NCBI GenBank assembly: GCA_041622675.1
Contig: JBFJYH010000010.1
Location: 1-64,000, forward strand
Source: Reddybacter sp041622675
GTDB lineage: Bacteria > Pseudomonadota > Gammaproteobacteria > Pseudomonadales > Porticoccaceae
Direction of reading: 5' to 3'
Length of the DNA: 64,000 nt
Notes under the pieces: generated by a model
Database searches by the model: none
Told to the model about the DNA's origin: nothing
What the model saw: only the letters and a program-made list of their open reading frames with translations
Translations under genes and position numbers: made by a program
Shown here: positions 26,878 to 35,882 of the stretch, in pieces
Position numbering within the stretch: position 1 is the first letter of the stretch
Layout: each line of letters begins with the position of its first letter

Positions 26878-27213
26878 CATATTCACCTGCGATGTTACTC
26901 AGTAGGTCATCATTGTAGCAAAACCGCACCTGAACACGGCGACAAGTTACAGAATGTACCGTTATGAAGATTGAAGAATGCGCGCTGTATGACCTCAACC
27001 TAATCCGGCACCCGAGTGCGCCCTGGAGATCAGAAACCACATTAAAAGGCGTCAGATAACTGCCGTCTTGCGAGGGATATGAGACGCCTTATAGGCCTAA
27101 ATAGCCGAACACCCTGTCCCTATTATTGACAGCCCACCTCAAACGGCAATAACCAGCCGCCACTAGAGCCCCGCTCAGGGTATGTCTGAGACAACCGCCA
27201 GCACTAAGTACAA

Positions 27214-27267
27214 GCCATGAAACAAGCTCTTTAGCCATCGTCATGCTCAAAGAGCTTGTTTCATGGC
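27214..27267. repeat. Perfect 19-bp inverted repeat with 16-base loop
   Basis: GCCATGAAACAAGCTCTTT (27214-27232) is repeated exactly in inverse orientation at 27249-27267. There is no T-tract after either arm, so it is not a standard intrinsic terminator. It could be a mobile palindromic element, a structured RNA or a cruciform site. I recognise no family. Confidence 0.85.
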
Positions 27268-27306
27268 GTTACGTTAATGAGCTAACGAGTAAAACGACGC
27301 GGGCAT

Positions 27307-27333
27307 AAAAAACCCACAAGAGTGGACTTTTTT
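27307..27333. terminator. purD intrinsic terminator
   Basis: A-run, CCAC, loop AAGA, GTGG and a T6-7 run (27307-27333) just after the purD stop. On the minus strand the stem is followed by TTTTTT, so it ends the purD transcript. The A/T flanks make it work in both directions. Confidence 0.75.
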
Positions 27334-27338
27334 AAAAC

Positions 27339-28634
27339 CTAACCCTGCTCCCGAGCAATAGCCCGCCAACCAATATCTTTGCGATAGAAGCAGTCTTTCC
27401 AACTAATTTTCTGGGTCGCTTGGTAGGCGCGCTGCTGAGCTTCGCCAATACTATCACCCAGCGCGGTGACGCAAAGTACCCGCCCCCCATTTGACAAAAT
27501 CTCGCCATTATCGCCCTGCTCAGTACCGGCATGAAAAACTTTTAAGTCGGGTTCTTCCGCCATCAGCCCACTAATCTCAGCGCCTTTTTCATAGCTGGCG
27601 GGGTAACCTCCCGCCGCCATAACAATGCCCACAGACTTTCGTTCATCCCACTGCGCCGTGGTGGTCGCGAGTTTTTTATCGAGGGCGGCAAGGCAAAGCT
27701 CAACTAGGTCGGAGCGCAGGCGCAACATAATCGGCTGCGTTTCGGGGTCACCAAAACGACAGTTGTATTCGATGACTTTAGGTGTGCCCTCACTATCAAT
27801 CATTAAGCCAGCATAGAGAAACCCGGTGTACTCATTGCCCTCGGCGGCCATGCCGCGCACGGTAGGCATAATCACTTCATCCATAATTCGCTGATAAACG
27901 AACTCTGTCACCACCGGCGCTGGAGAATAGGCCCCCATGCCGCCGGTATTGGGGCCGGTATCACCATCGCCTACCCGCTTGTGATCTTGGCTAGTCGCCA
28001 TAGGTAGAACATTTTCACCATCGACCATGACGATGAAGCTGGCCTCCTCCCCTTCAAGGAACTCTTCGACAACCACACGATGGCCCGCTTCACCGAAAGC
28101 ATTACCGGCAAGCATATCTTTGATGGCAGCCTCAGCTTCGGCGAGCGCCATGGCAACAATCACACCCTTGCCTGCCGCTAGGCCATCAGCCTTAATCACA
28201 ATTGGCGCGCCCATTTGCCGTACATATGCCAGGGCGGGCTCAACCTCGGTAAAGCTCTGATAGGCGCCGGTGGGAATATTATGGCGCGCCAGAAAATCTT
28301 TGGTAAAAGCTTTGGAGCCTTCGAGTTGAGCCGCACCCTTACTGGGGCCAAAGATCGGTAAATTCCTCTCTCTAAAGAAATCGACGATACCATCAACCAA
28401 AGGCGCCTCGGGACCAACAATGGTCAGACCAATAGATTTTTCCACCGCGAAGTCAGCAAGGGCAGAAAAATCAGCTGCCTCTATCTGGATATTTTCTAGT
28501 TGGCTTTCACTAGCGGTGCCACCGTTGCCAGAAGCCACGTACACCGTGCCGATCGCCTTGCCCTGCGCCGCTTTCCAAGCCAGTGCGTGCTCACGACCAC
28601 CCGAACCAATTACTAGAATATCCATTGTCATCAT
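27339..28634 (-). CDS. purD: Phosphoribosylamine-glycine ligase
   Basis: 431 residues at most. ATP-grasp enzyme of step two of purine synthesis, joining glycine to phosphoribosylamine. Begins DILVIGSGGREHALAWK and carries FTKDFLARHNIPTGAY, the ATP loop VIKADGLAAGKGVIVA, DHKRVGDGDTGPNTGGMGAYSPAP and the metal-binding VIEYNCRFGDPETQ. ATGs at 28634, 28631 and 28625 are all possible; 28625 would begin MDILVIG like homologues. Probably its own promoter, because DUF1653 lies between it and purH on the other strand. Confidence 0.96.
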   Translation of the reverse strand: MMTMDILVIGSGGREHALAWKAAQGKAIGTVYVASGNGGTASESQLENIQIEAADFSALADFAVEKSIGLTIVGPEAPLVDGIVDFFRERNLPIFGPSKGAAQLEGSKAFTKDFLARHNIPTGAYQSFTEVEPALAYVRQMGAPIVIKADGLAAGKGVIVAMALAEAEAAIKDMLAGNAFGEAGHRVVVEEFLEGEEASFIVMVDGENVLPMATSQDHKRVGDGDTGPNTGGMGAYSPAPVVTEFVYQRIMDEVIMPTVRGMAAEGNEYTGFLYAGLMIDSEGTPKVIEYNCRFGDPETQPIMLRLRSDLVELCLAALDKKLATTTAQWDERKSVGIVMAAGGYPASYEKGAEISGLMAEEPDLKVFHAGTEQGDNGEILSNGGRVLCVTALGDSIGEAQQRAYQATQKISWKDCFYRKDIGWRAIAREQG

Positions 28635-28908
28635 CGCTACAAATAAAAACCGCGATTGTACCGGGAGGCTTCAAGCGCCGCAAAGAGAGTTCACTAATAA
28701 GGCCTAAGCAAGAAAATGCACAGCTTAGAATGCAGTTTGGGTTTTTAATCGCAAAAGGCTCAAATAAGGCGATTTTAACGGCAGGCATTCATCCAACACC
28801 GCAATATGTTTCGCGTAAAATAGACATCGATACTATTAATTAACCTATTAACAACCAACACAAAGCGGCTTATTGTCGTTTCATTGCAATTGAGGGTAGC
28901 GTTGACAG

Positions 28909-29220
28909 ATGATCGAGAAAGGTATTTACCGGCATTTTAAAGGGCAGTTTTACGCCGTCGACTCTATTGCCAAGCATAGCGAAACCAATGAATTTTACGT
29001 GGTGTACCGTGCACTTTATGGCGAACGGGGCCTGTGGGTACGTCCGTTAGATATGTTCGACGAGACAATAGAGAGAGACGGCGTGCATCTAAAACGTTTC
29101 GCCCCGGCGAGCGCAGAGGAAATCGCCCTCCTAAAAGCAAAGCAATCGAATACTCAAGAGATGAAAACCCAGCAGGTAGCTCAACGCTCCGCTGGGTGTA
29201 GAGGTGAAAGGCCAGCGTGA
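28909..29220 (+). CDS. DUF1653 domain protein
   Basis: 103 residues. DUF1653 occupies residues 3-65: GIYRHFKGQFYAVDSIAKHS, then VVYRALYGERGLWVRPLDMF. Function of the family is unknown; it is common as a short stand-alone protein. ATG 28909, weak Shine-Dalgarno. The C-terminal 35 residues look like low-complexity tail. Its TGA stop (29218-29220) directly abuts the purH stop on the other strand. Confidence 0.88.
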   Translation: MIEKGIYRHFKGQFYAVDSIAKHSETNEFYVVYRALYGERGLWVRPLDMFDETIERDGVHLKRFAPASAEEIALLKAKQSNTQEMKTQQVAQRSAGCRGERPA

Positions 29221-30807
29221 TTAGTGGCGGAAGTGACGAGTGCCGGTAAACACCATGGCCATATCATTGGCATCGGCGGCGGCAATCACTTCTTCGTCAC
29301 GAATTGAACCACCGGGCTGAATGACTGCGGCGATGCCTGCAGCCGCCGCATTGTCAATGCCATCGCGAAAGGGGAAGAAGGCATCGGAAGCCATCACCGA
29401 ACCCTTCACCTCCAACCCTGCATGCTCTGCCTTAATACCGGCGATACGCGCTGAATTGACACGGCTCATTTGCCCAGCGCCAACGCCAACCGTTTGCGCG
29501 TCGCGGCAGTAAATGATGGCATTGGATTTGACGAACTTGGCAATTTTCCAGGCGAAGAGTAAATCGGCAATTTCCGTCGCTGTCGGAGCCCGCTTGCTAA
29601 CCACCGTCAAATCGGCTGCACCGGTCAACTTACTGTCTCTATCTTGTATCAGCAAACCGCCATTGACGCGCTTATAGTCCCAGCCGAGAGTGGCCGCTGC
29701 CTGCCATTGGCCACAAGCCAGAAGCCTGACGTTTTTTTTGGCAGCGACGATGTCAATGGCGTCGTCATCCACCGCAGGGGCAATAATGACTTCAACGAAC
29801 TGACGATCGACAATGGCCTGGGCTGTCGCCGCATCCAGCGCACGGTTAACGGCAATAATACCGCCAAAGGCGGATTCGCTATCAGTACTAAAAGCCTTAT
29901 TGTAGGCCTCCAGCAAGTTGGACGCCGTGGCCACACCACAGGGGTTGGCGTGCTTAACAATGACACAGGTCGGCTCATCAAATTGCTTAACACACTCTAG
30001 CGCAGCATCGGTGTCAGCAATATTGTTGTAAGACAGCGCCTTGCCCTGCAACTGGGTCGCCGTCGCCACACTCGCTTCACCGGGTGTATTTTCAACATAA
30101 AAAGCTGAGCGCTGGTGGGGGTTTTCCCCGTAGCGCATCACCTGCGACTTACTAAATTGCATATTCCAGGTGCGCGGAAAACAGTCTGCTTCACTCTCAT
30201 CTTCAGCGGGAAGCTGGGTGCCGAGATAATTGGCAATAGCACCATCATAGGCCGCGGTGTGCTCAAAGGCACTGACGGCGAGGTCAAAGCGACGCGCTTG
30301 ATCGAGCCCCCCACCATTGGCCGACATTTCTGCCAAAATGCCGTCGTAGCTATCGACATTGACGACGATGGCCACGTCGGCGTGATTTTTCGCTGCCGCT
30401 CGCACCATGGTCGGGCCGCCGATATCGATATTTTCGATAGCATCAAGCAGATCACAATCGGGTTTAGCAACCGTTTTCTCGAAGGGATAGAGGTTAACCA
30501 CTACCATATCGATAGGGCGAATGCCGTGCTCGTCCATGACCCCATCATCGGTGCCGCGCCGGCCTAAAATACCGCCGTGGACTTTGGGGTGAAGCGTCTT
30601 CACTCGCCCGTCCATCATTTCAGGAAAACCCGTGTAGTCGGACACCTCGACAGCCTTAATATCATTTTCAAGCAGCAGACGAAAAGTGCCACCGGTGGAG
30701 AGAATCTCTACACCCATTTCATTCAGGGCGCGGGCAAATTCGACAATGCCCGTTTTATCCGAAACGCTAATCAACGCGCGTCGAATGGTAATGATACGGT
30801 CGCTCAT
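29221..30807 (-). CDS. purH: Bifunctional AICAR transformylase / IMP cyclohydrolase
   Basis: 528 residues. Last two steps of IMP synthesis. The N-terminal IMP cyclohydrolase/MGS-like domain (1-200) has ALISVSDKTGIVEFARAL, STGGTFRLL and GRVKTLHPKVHGGILGRR; the C-terminal transformylase (about 205-528) has RYGENPHQRSAFY, VIVKHANPCGVA, DSESAFGGIIAVNR and DAFFPFRDGIDNAA. ATG 30807. Follows fis by about 50 bases, so the dusB-fis-purH order is the gammaproteobacterial one. Confidence 0.97.
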   Translation of the reverse strand: MSDRIITIRRALISVSDKTGIVEFARALNEMGVEILSTGGTFRLLLENDIKAVEVSDYTGFPEMMDGRVKTLHPKVHGGILGRRGTDDGVMDEHGIRPIDMVVVNLYPFEKTVAKPDCDLLDAIENIDIGGPTMVRAAAKNHADVAIVVNVDSYDGILAEMSANGGGLDQARRFDLAVSAFEHTAAYDGAIANYLGTQLPAEDESEADCFPRTWNMQFSKSQVMRYGENPHQRSAFYVENTPGEASVATATQLQGKALSYNNIADTDAALECVKQFDEPTCVIVKHANPCGVATASNLLEAYNKAFSTDSESAFGGIIAVNRALDAATAQAIVDRQFVEVIIAPAVDDDAIDIVAAKKNVRLLACGQWQAAATLGWDYKRVNGGLLIQDRDSKLTGAADLTVVSKRAPTATEIADLLFAWKIAKFVKSNAIIYCRDAQTVGVGAGQMSRVNSARIAGIKAEHAGLEVKGSVMASDAFFPFRDGIDNAAAAGIAAVIQPGGSIRDEEVIAAADANDMAMVFTGTRHFRH

Positions 30808-30859
30808 AAAAATTCTATCCTGTTTAATAGAGTGCTAAATTAAACGCAAGGACCGAGAT

Positions 30860-31156
30860 TTACAGAAGTTCGTAAAGTTTCAGTTTTTTGCGCAAGGTGC
30901 CACGATTCAAACCGAGCATTTCTGAGGCTTTGCTCTGGTTGTTACGGGTGTATTTCATTACGGCTGTTAACAGGGGGTCTTCAACCTCCTGTAATACTAA
31001 CTGATAAAGATCCGTACACGTTTGACCATCCAGATGACTGAAGTACTCCTCCATCGCTCGCTCCACACAATAGCGCAGGGAATGGGCTTGGCCTGGAGAG
31101 TCGACTTCCTGTCGTTGATCCTTATCCGCAGCAGCCTGTTTATGGACTAAATTCAT
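30860..31156 (-). CDS. fis: DNA-binding protein Fis
   Basis: 98 residues, exactly the family size. Nucleoid protein that bends DNA and activates rRNA promoters. The C-terminal helix-turn-helix reads YTRNNQSKASEMLGLNRGTLRKKLK, nearly the same as E. coli Fis; the N-terminal part is divergent, as in Pseudomonas. Its ATG overlaps the dusB stop as ATGA (31153-31156), which implies translational coupling. Confidence 0.96.
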   Translation of the reverse strand: MNLVHKQAAADKDQRQEVDSPGQAHSLRYCVERAMEEYFSHLDGQTCTDLYQLVLQEVEDPLLTAVMKYTRNNQSKASEMLGLNRGTLRKKLKLYELL

Positions 31157-32136
31157 GCAGCAATCCCTTGATGATTATGTGTTATCTGTAACTCGCGAAT
31201 AAATTTAAGTTGTTGTTCGCAATGAAGCAGCTGATTGAAAGCTTTGCGGCAAGCCCGGTCAATTTGCAAATTTTGCAGATACCAATTCACATGCTTGCGT
31301 GCGATGCGCACCCCCAGAGTCTCACCATAGTACTCGTGCATGGCCTGGATATGCTCGAGTATGACTGCCGTCACCTCGCTGTGTGTCGGTATTGAGGGCG
31401 TCTCGCCATTTAGGTAGGCATTAATTTGACGGAACAACCAAGGCTGGCCCTGCGCAGCGCGACCAATCATCAGCCCCGCTGCACCGGTGTGGGCCAAAAC
31501 TGCTTCGGCCTGCTGAGGTGAATTGATATCACCGTTGGCAACCACCGGTATGCTCACCCCCGCAACCACCTCGGCGATGGTGTCGTATTCAGCCACACCA
31601 TTAAACAGGCAGGCGCGGGTACGGCCATGAATGGTCAATGCGGCAATACCTGCATCCTCCGCCAGACGCGCAATGGTCATGGCATTGCGGTTTTGTAAAT
31701 CCCAGCCGGTGCGAATCTTTAAGGTCACCGGAACGGCAACAGCCTTCACCACTTTTTGCAATATTTCTGCCACCAGTACCTCGTCACGTAGCAGAGCAGA
31801 GCCCGCGGCTCGCTTACAGACTTTTTTCACCGGACAGCCCATATTGATATCCACAATCTGTGCGCCAAGCTCGACACTGCGTTGCGCCGCCTCGGCCAAC
31901 TGATCCGGCTCGGCGCCGGCTATTTGCACGGCGCGCGGCTCAGCCTCATTGATTACTGGCAGACGAAAGCGGGATTTCTGCGAGTCCCATTTACTGGTGT
32001 CGGCAGTGAGCATTTCGGTCACTGCCATGGCGGCACCAAAACGCCGACACAGGCGTCGAAAAGGCAGATCGGCAACGCCAGCCATGGGGGCCAGTAGCAG
32101 CGGATTATGGATAATGTGGGGGCCGATCTGTAACAA
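31153..32136 (-). CDS. dusB: tRNA-dihydrouridine synthase B
   Basis: 327 residues if the TTG at 32136 is the start (MLQIGPHIIHNPLLLAPMAG), preceded by GAGG with six-base spacing; a longer form from TTG 32205 adds an atypical stretch. FMN-dependent reduction of uridine in the tRNA D-loop. TIM barrel with APMAGVADLPFRRLCRRFGA, the catalytic cysteine in NMGCPVKKVCKRAAGSALL, TLKIRTGWD and MIGRAAQGQPW. Operon dusB-fis. Confidence 0.95.
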   Translation of the reverse strand: MLQIGPHIIHNPLLLAPMAGVADLPFRRLCRRFGAAMAVTEMLTADTSKWDSQKSRFRLPVINEAEPRAVQIAGAEPDQLAEAAQRSVELGAQIVDINMGCPVKKVCKRAAGSALLRDEVLVAEILQKVVKAVAVPVTLKIRTGWDLQNRNAMTIARLAEDAGIAALTIHGRTRACLFNGVAEYDTIAEVVAGVSIPVVANGDINSPQQAEAVLAHTGAAGLMIGRAAQGQPWLFRQINAYLNGETPSIPTHSEVTAVILEHIQAMHEYYGETLGVRIARKHVNWYLQNLQIDRACRKAFNQLLHCEQQLKFIRELQITHNHQGIAA

Positions 32137-32254
32137 TTGCAACCTCGATGAGGACTCAACAAACGATAGAACTGCTTGCGATAGCACTAGATAAAAAACG
32201 GCCAACCATCATACGCCCACAGCTAGATCTGCGGAAGACGAAATAATAAAAAAA

Positions 32255-33073
32255 TTACTCCCCGATGGTAACCGAATAAGAGAGCGCCCGCTCACCTGGG
32301 TCAACAATAGCTAGTTTAATACCCACCGCCTTATCGACTGGCATCAGCCTACCTCCACTAAGAGCCCGGGGCAAATACTCTTCGCCAGAGAAACGGCGTG
32401 TCGCCACTAACTCACCACTCAAATCATTAAAGCGCAAAAGCAATGGAGGATAGGCCTGCTCAAAGCTCGCTCTATTGATAAGCACCAACTCGATCCACAA
32501 GATGCCCTCTAGGTCGGGGTGGCTCCGCACTTGCAGGTGTTCGATATTGATCAAACGATATTCACTATAGGCCTCAAGCTCACAGGGCAGCAGCGTACAA
32601 AAACGCTGCAACCACGGTCGGTAGGCAAACTGTTGACTTAGTGTCGGCAATTTAAAAAAAACAAATTGCCCTCCCAGGCTAATAACAGCGACAACGACAA
32701 TGATCAAAACCAAGCCCAATTGCCGACCAAGGTTTTTTTTGTCGCGCGAGACATCTTCCAGATCAATGTCGTCAAGTAGGCGAGCCGCGAAATTTGACCG
32801 ATCCAAAGTCGATACGGGTAAGTCACCTAAGGCCGCCGAGCTCTCGCTAGAATCCTGCTCTTGACCCTCATCAACAATAGCAGAAGGTGCTTCACTATCA
32901 CTCAGCTCGCCCCCAATCGCAGGTTCGGGCTGGCTCTCACTAAGGTTTTCAAGTACGTCAAACAAATGACCGCAGCGGCCACAGCGCACCAGATTATTGA
33001 CGACCTTTTCCTGAGCAGTGCTGACAAAAAATACTGACAGACAACCGGGGCATCGGGCTGCAACTCGACTCAC
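32255..33073 (-). CDS. Zinc-ribbon membrane protein (MJ0042/DUF3426)
   Basis: 272 residues. N-terminal MJ0042-type zinc ribbon (about 7-45) with CPGC and CGRCGHLFD, an acidic linker (45-105), one membrane segment (about 125-150, LGLVLIIVVVAVISLGGQFV) and a C-terminal DUF3426 domain (about 150-270). Function unknown; it regularly sits between prmA and dusB, as in Pseudomonas. The start is GTG 33073 with no clear Shine-Dalgarno; the open frame continues upstream without a canonical start. Confidence 0.82.
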   Translation of the reverse strand: MSRVAARCPGCLSVFFVSTAQEKVVNNLVRCGRCGHLFDVLENLSESQPEPAIGGELSDSEAPSAIVDEGQEQDSSESSAALGDLPVSTLDRSNFAARLLDDIDLEDVSRDKKNLGRQLGLVLIIVVVAVISLGGQFVFFKLPTLSQQFAYRPWLQRFCTLLPCELEAYSEYRLINIEHLQVRSHPDLEGILWIELVLINRASFEQAYPPLLLRFNDLSGELVATRRFSGEEYLPRALSGGRLMPVDKAVGIKLAIVDPGERALSYSVTIGE

Positions 33074-33104
33074 AATAGCACCGCAACGACTGCAGATAAC
33101 ACGT

Positions 33105-33986
33105 TTAAACCCGCTTTTTAGCCGTCAGACAAAACCACTCCTCCCGATACGACGGCGCGTCAAAAAGAAAGTGCTCACTATAGGCTGACATCACCGTCTG
33201 TGTTTGTGGCGCAATCATGCCCGACAAACAAAGCTGACCACCCGGGGCTGTTAAAGCGCTCAGCTGCTCGGACAGAGAAATCAGCGGCTCGGCGAGGATG
33301 TTCGCCAGCACAATGTCAGCCGGGGCGGCATTGAGATCCCGGGGCAAACAAACGCTCAGCTGCGCCTCACTAAGAGCATTGCGCCGCGCGTTTTCGCGAG
33401 TTGCCAGCAAGGCCTGGGGGTCGTTATCGGTCGCGACAACCTGCTTCGCCCCCAGCAGTAATGCCGCAATGGCGAGAATGCCCGACCCACAACCAAAATC
33501 GATAATGGTTTTGCCCTCTAGGGTCTGGGCATCGAGCCATTGCAGGCACAAGAAGGTAGTCGCGTGGGTGCCGGAACCAAAAGCCAGACCCGGATCGAGA
33601 GAGAGGTTGACCGCATCGGGCTTGGGTGGCTCCCGCCAGCTAGGGCAAATCCATAATTTCTCTCCACACTGAATCGGCTGGTAGTGCTCCGTCCAGAGAG
33701 TTGCCCAGGGCTGATCTTCAAGAATTTCCCAGCGCCACTGTTGTAGCTGACCACCATAGTTTTCACTCAGCAACTGAAAAGCCAAGTCGGTGTGAATATC
33801 AGCCGGATAAAGCCCTGTCACTCGTAGGCGATTCCAGAGGGGGGTTTCGCCCACCCCTGGCTCGAGAATCGGATTATCGGCGCCATCCTCCAGTGTTACC
33901 GACACCGCACCAGATGCCAGCAACGCGTCTTCAAGCGCCTCGACTTCAGGCTTATCGACCGCGATACGCAGTTGCAACCAACTCAT
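33105..33986 (-). CDS. prmA: Ribosomal protein L11 methyltransferase
   Basis: 293 residues from ATG 33986 (MSWLQLRIAVD), with AGGAG five bases upstream. Trimethylates L11. N-terminal substrate-recognition domain with LWNRLRVTGLYP, then the SAM domain with FGSGTHATTFLCLQWL, IIDFGCGSGILAIAALLLGA and DIVLANILAEPLISL. The length equals that of E. coli PrmA. Between accC and the zinc-ribbon gene on the same strand. Confidence 0.96.
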   Translation of the reverse strand: MSWLQLRIAVDKPEVEALEDALLASGAVSVTLEDGADNPILEPGVGETPLWNRLRVTGLYPADIHTDLAFQLLSENYGGQLQQWRWEILEDQPWATLWTEHYQPIQCGEKLWICPSWREPPKPDAVNLSLDPGLAFGSGTHATTFLCLQWLDAQTLEGKTIIDFGCGSGILAIAALLLGAKQVVATDNDPQALLATRENARRNALSEAQLSVCLPRDLNAAPADIVLANILAEPLISLSEQLSALTAPGGQLCLSGMIAPQTQTVMSAYSEHFLFDAPSYREEWFCLTAKKRV

Positions 33987-34031
33987 AACGACTCCTGACA
34001 ATTATCGCCAACTAGGTCAAGCCCACAGGCT

Positions 34032-35372
34032 TTAAAGCTCCAACTTTTTCTCGAGATAGTGGATATTGACACCGCCGCGCTTAAAACCAGCATCGTTCAC
34101 CAGATCCCGCTGCAAGTCGATATTGGTTTTAATACCCTGAATAAACAACTCATCCAAGGCGTTGCGCATACGGCCCAGCGCCGCATCGCGATCCATACCA
34201 TAAGTAATAATTTTTGCGATCAAAGAATCATAGTTCGGCGGCACGCTATAAGAGCTATAAAGATGAGAATCAACCCTCACGCCATTGCCTCCAGGGGGGT
34301 GATAAGCCGTCACTTTTCCCGGGCTTGGCATAAATGTTTTAGCATCTTCAGCGTTAATGCGACACTCAAAGGCATGGCCGCGGAAGATCACCTCGTCCTG
34401 CGTAAAACTGAGCTTCTCACCGCCGGCAATTAACAACTGCTCCTTAACGATATCGACACCGGTAATCATTTCCGATACCGGGTGCTCAACCTGGACCCGA
34501 GTATTCATCTCAATAAAGTAATAGTGGCCATTCTCGTAGAGAAACTCAAAAGTACCAGCCCCCTTGTAGCCAATATCAATACAAGCCTGGACACAGACAT
34601 CAAACACATTCTGCCGCGCTTGCTCGTCGATATCGGGTGCCGGGGCCTCCTCCAACACCTTCTGGTGACGACGCTGTAAAGAGCAATCTCTATCGCCGAG
34701 ATGGATAGCATTCCCCTGCCCGTCAGACAGTACCTGCACCTCAACGTGGCGGGGGGTGACGAGAAATTTCTCCATATAGACCGTGCCGTCACCAAAGGCC
34801 GCCTCTGCCTCGGAGCGCGTTAAAGTGATTGCGTTAATCAGGTTGGCCTCGGTTTGCACCACGCGCATACCGCGACCACCACCACCGGAAGCGGCCTTAA
34901 TAATCACCGGATAACCAATCTCGCGAGCCAGTTCAATAGTGCGTTCGTGATTATCATCTAACGCCCCATTGGAGCCCGGCACCGTCGGCACACCCGCCGC
35001 TCGCATCGCCTGAATGGCGGCCACTTTGTCGCCCATCATGCGAATCACCTCGGCACTGGGACCAATAAAGGTGAAGCCACTCTTTTCGACCTGTTCGGCG
35101 AAATCGGCGTTTTCGGCCAAAAAACCGTAGCCTGGATGCACCGCGACCGAATCGGTGATCTCCATCGCGCTAATAATTGCCGCACTATTGAGATAGCTTT
35201 CAGTTGATGGGTTGGGACCAATGCAAACCGTTTCATCCGCCAGACGCACGTGCATCAGGTCTGCATCCACTTTGGAGTGCACGGCAACGGTTTTAATCCC
35301 TAGTTCCTTACAAGCCCGCAGTATTCGCAGGGCAATTTCGCCACGGTTGGCGATCAGTACTTTATCCAGCAT
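34032..35372 (-). CDS. accC: Acetyl-CoA carboxylase, biotin carboxylase subunit
   Basis: 446 residues. Carboxylates biotin on AccB with ATP and bicarbonate, starting fatty-acid synthesis. ATP-grasp enzyme with KVLIANRGEIALRILRACKE, the glycine loop KAASGGGGRGMRVV, the biotin/bicarbonate-site HLGDRDCSLQRRHQKV, EMNTRVQVEHPVSE and FECRINAED. ATG 35372. Directly after accB on the same strand, the usual accBC operon. Confidence 0.98.
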   Translation of the reverse strand: MLDKVLIANRGEIALRILRACKELGIKTVAVHSKVDADLMHVRLADETVCIGPNPSTESYLNSAAIISAMEITDSVAVHPGYGFLAENADFAEQVEKSGFTFIGPSAEVIRMMGDKVAAIQAMRAAGVPTVPGSNGALDDNHERTIELAREIGYPVIIKAASGGGGRGMRVVQTEANLINAITLTRSEAEAAFGDGTVYMEKFLVTPRHVEVQVLSDGQGNAIHLGDRDCSLQRRHQKVLEEAPAPDIDEQARQNVFDVCVQACIDIGYKGAGTFEFLYENGHYYFIEMNTRVQVEHPVSEMITGVDIVKEQLLIAGGEKLSFTQDEVIFRGHAFECRINAEDAKTFMPSPGKVTAYHPPGGNGVRVDSHLYSSYSVPPNYDSLIAKIITYGMDRDAALGRMRNALDELFIQGIKTNIDLQRDLVNDAGFKRGGVNIHYLEKKLEL

Positions 35373-35394
35373 AAATGACCTCTTCGCGCCGCTT

Positions 35395-35847
35395 TTAAAT
35401 GATAGTGATCATCGCCTGGTCAAACTCGACCGCCTCACCGTCTTCGACAAGGATGGCACCAATGGTGCCCGCTTTGTCAGCTTCAATCTGGTTCATCATT
35501 TTCATCGCCTCGACAATACACAATACGTCGCCAACTTTGACGGTTTTGCCAACTTCGACAAAAGCCGGGGCATCCGGTGCTGGCGAACTGTAAAAAGTAC
35601 CCACCATGGGTGAACTCACAACATGACCCGCCGGGGCAGGCGTCGCTGCCTCTTCAGCCGTGCTTGGCGCTGGGGCAGTTGATGTCGCTACGATAGGCGC
35701 AGCGGCCACCGGGGCAGGTGCGGCGGCAACTGTGGTTTGGCTGTTGCGAATAATGCGCACTGACTCTTCGCCCTCCTTAATCTCCAGCTCATCAATATTG
35801 GATTCTTCCAACAGTTCAATAAGTTTTTTTACTTTGCGTATATCCAT
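35395..35847 (-). CDS. accB: Biotin carboxyl carrier protein
   Basis: 150 residues from ATG 35847 (MDIRKVKKLIELLEES), preceded by AAGGGGGG; an ATT/ATG-free extension to 35868 is not needed. The N-terminal helix region is joined by an Ala/Pro-rich linker (about 39-75) to the biotinyl domain, with the biotin lysine at residue 116 in VEAMKMMNQIEAD. Carries biotin between AccC and the carboxyltransferase. First gene of accBC; aroQ lies 35 bp upstream. Confidence 0.97.
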   Translation of the reverse strand: MDIRKVKKLIELLEESNIDELEIKEGEESVRIIRNSQTTVAAAPAPVAAAPIVATSTAPAPSTAEEAATPAPAGHVVSSPMVGTFYSSPAPDAPAFVEVGKTVKVGDVLCIVEAMKMMNQIEADKAGTIGAILVEDGEAVEFDQAMITII

Positions 35848-35882
35848 GTTCCCCCCCTTGGGTATCAATGTTCGACAATAGC

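Larger units (their letters stand above)
26878..27338. other. Long intergenic region with inverted repeats
   Basis: 461 bases between the coq7 start and the purD stop with no supported protein gene. It holds an AAGGCGTC/GACGCCTT inverted pair (27046-27053, 27083-27090), a perfect 19-bp inverted repeat (27214-27267), a short CGTTA/TAACG pair just after it, and the purD terminator (27307-27333). It must also contain the coq7 promoter. Repeats are listed separately where strong. Confidence 0.6.
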
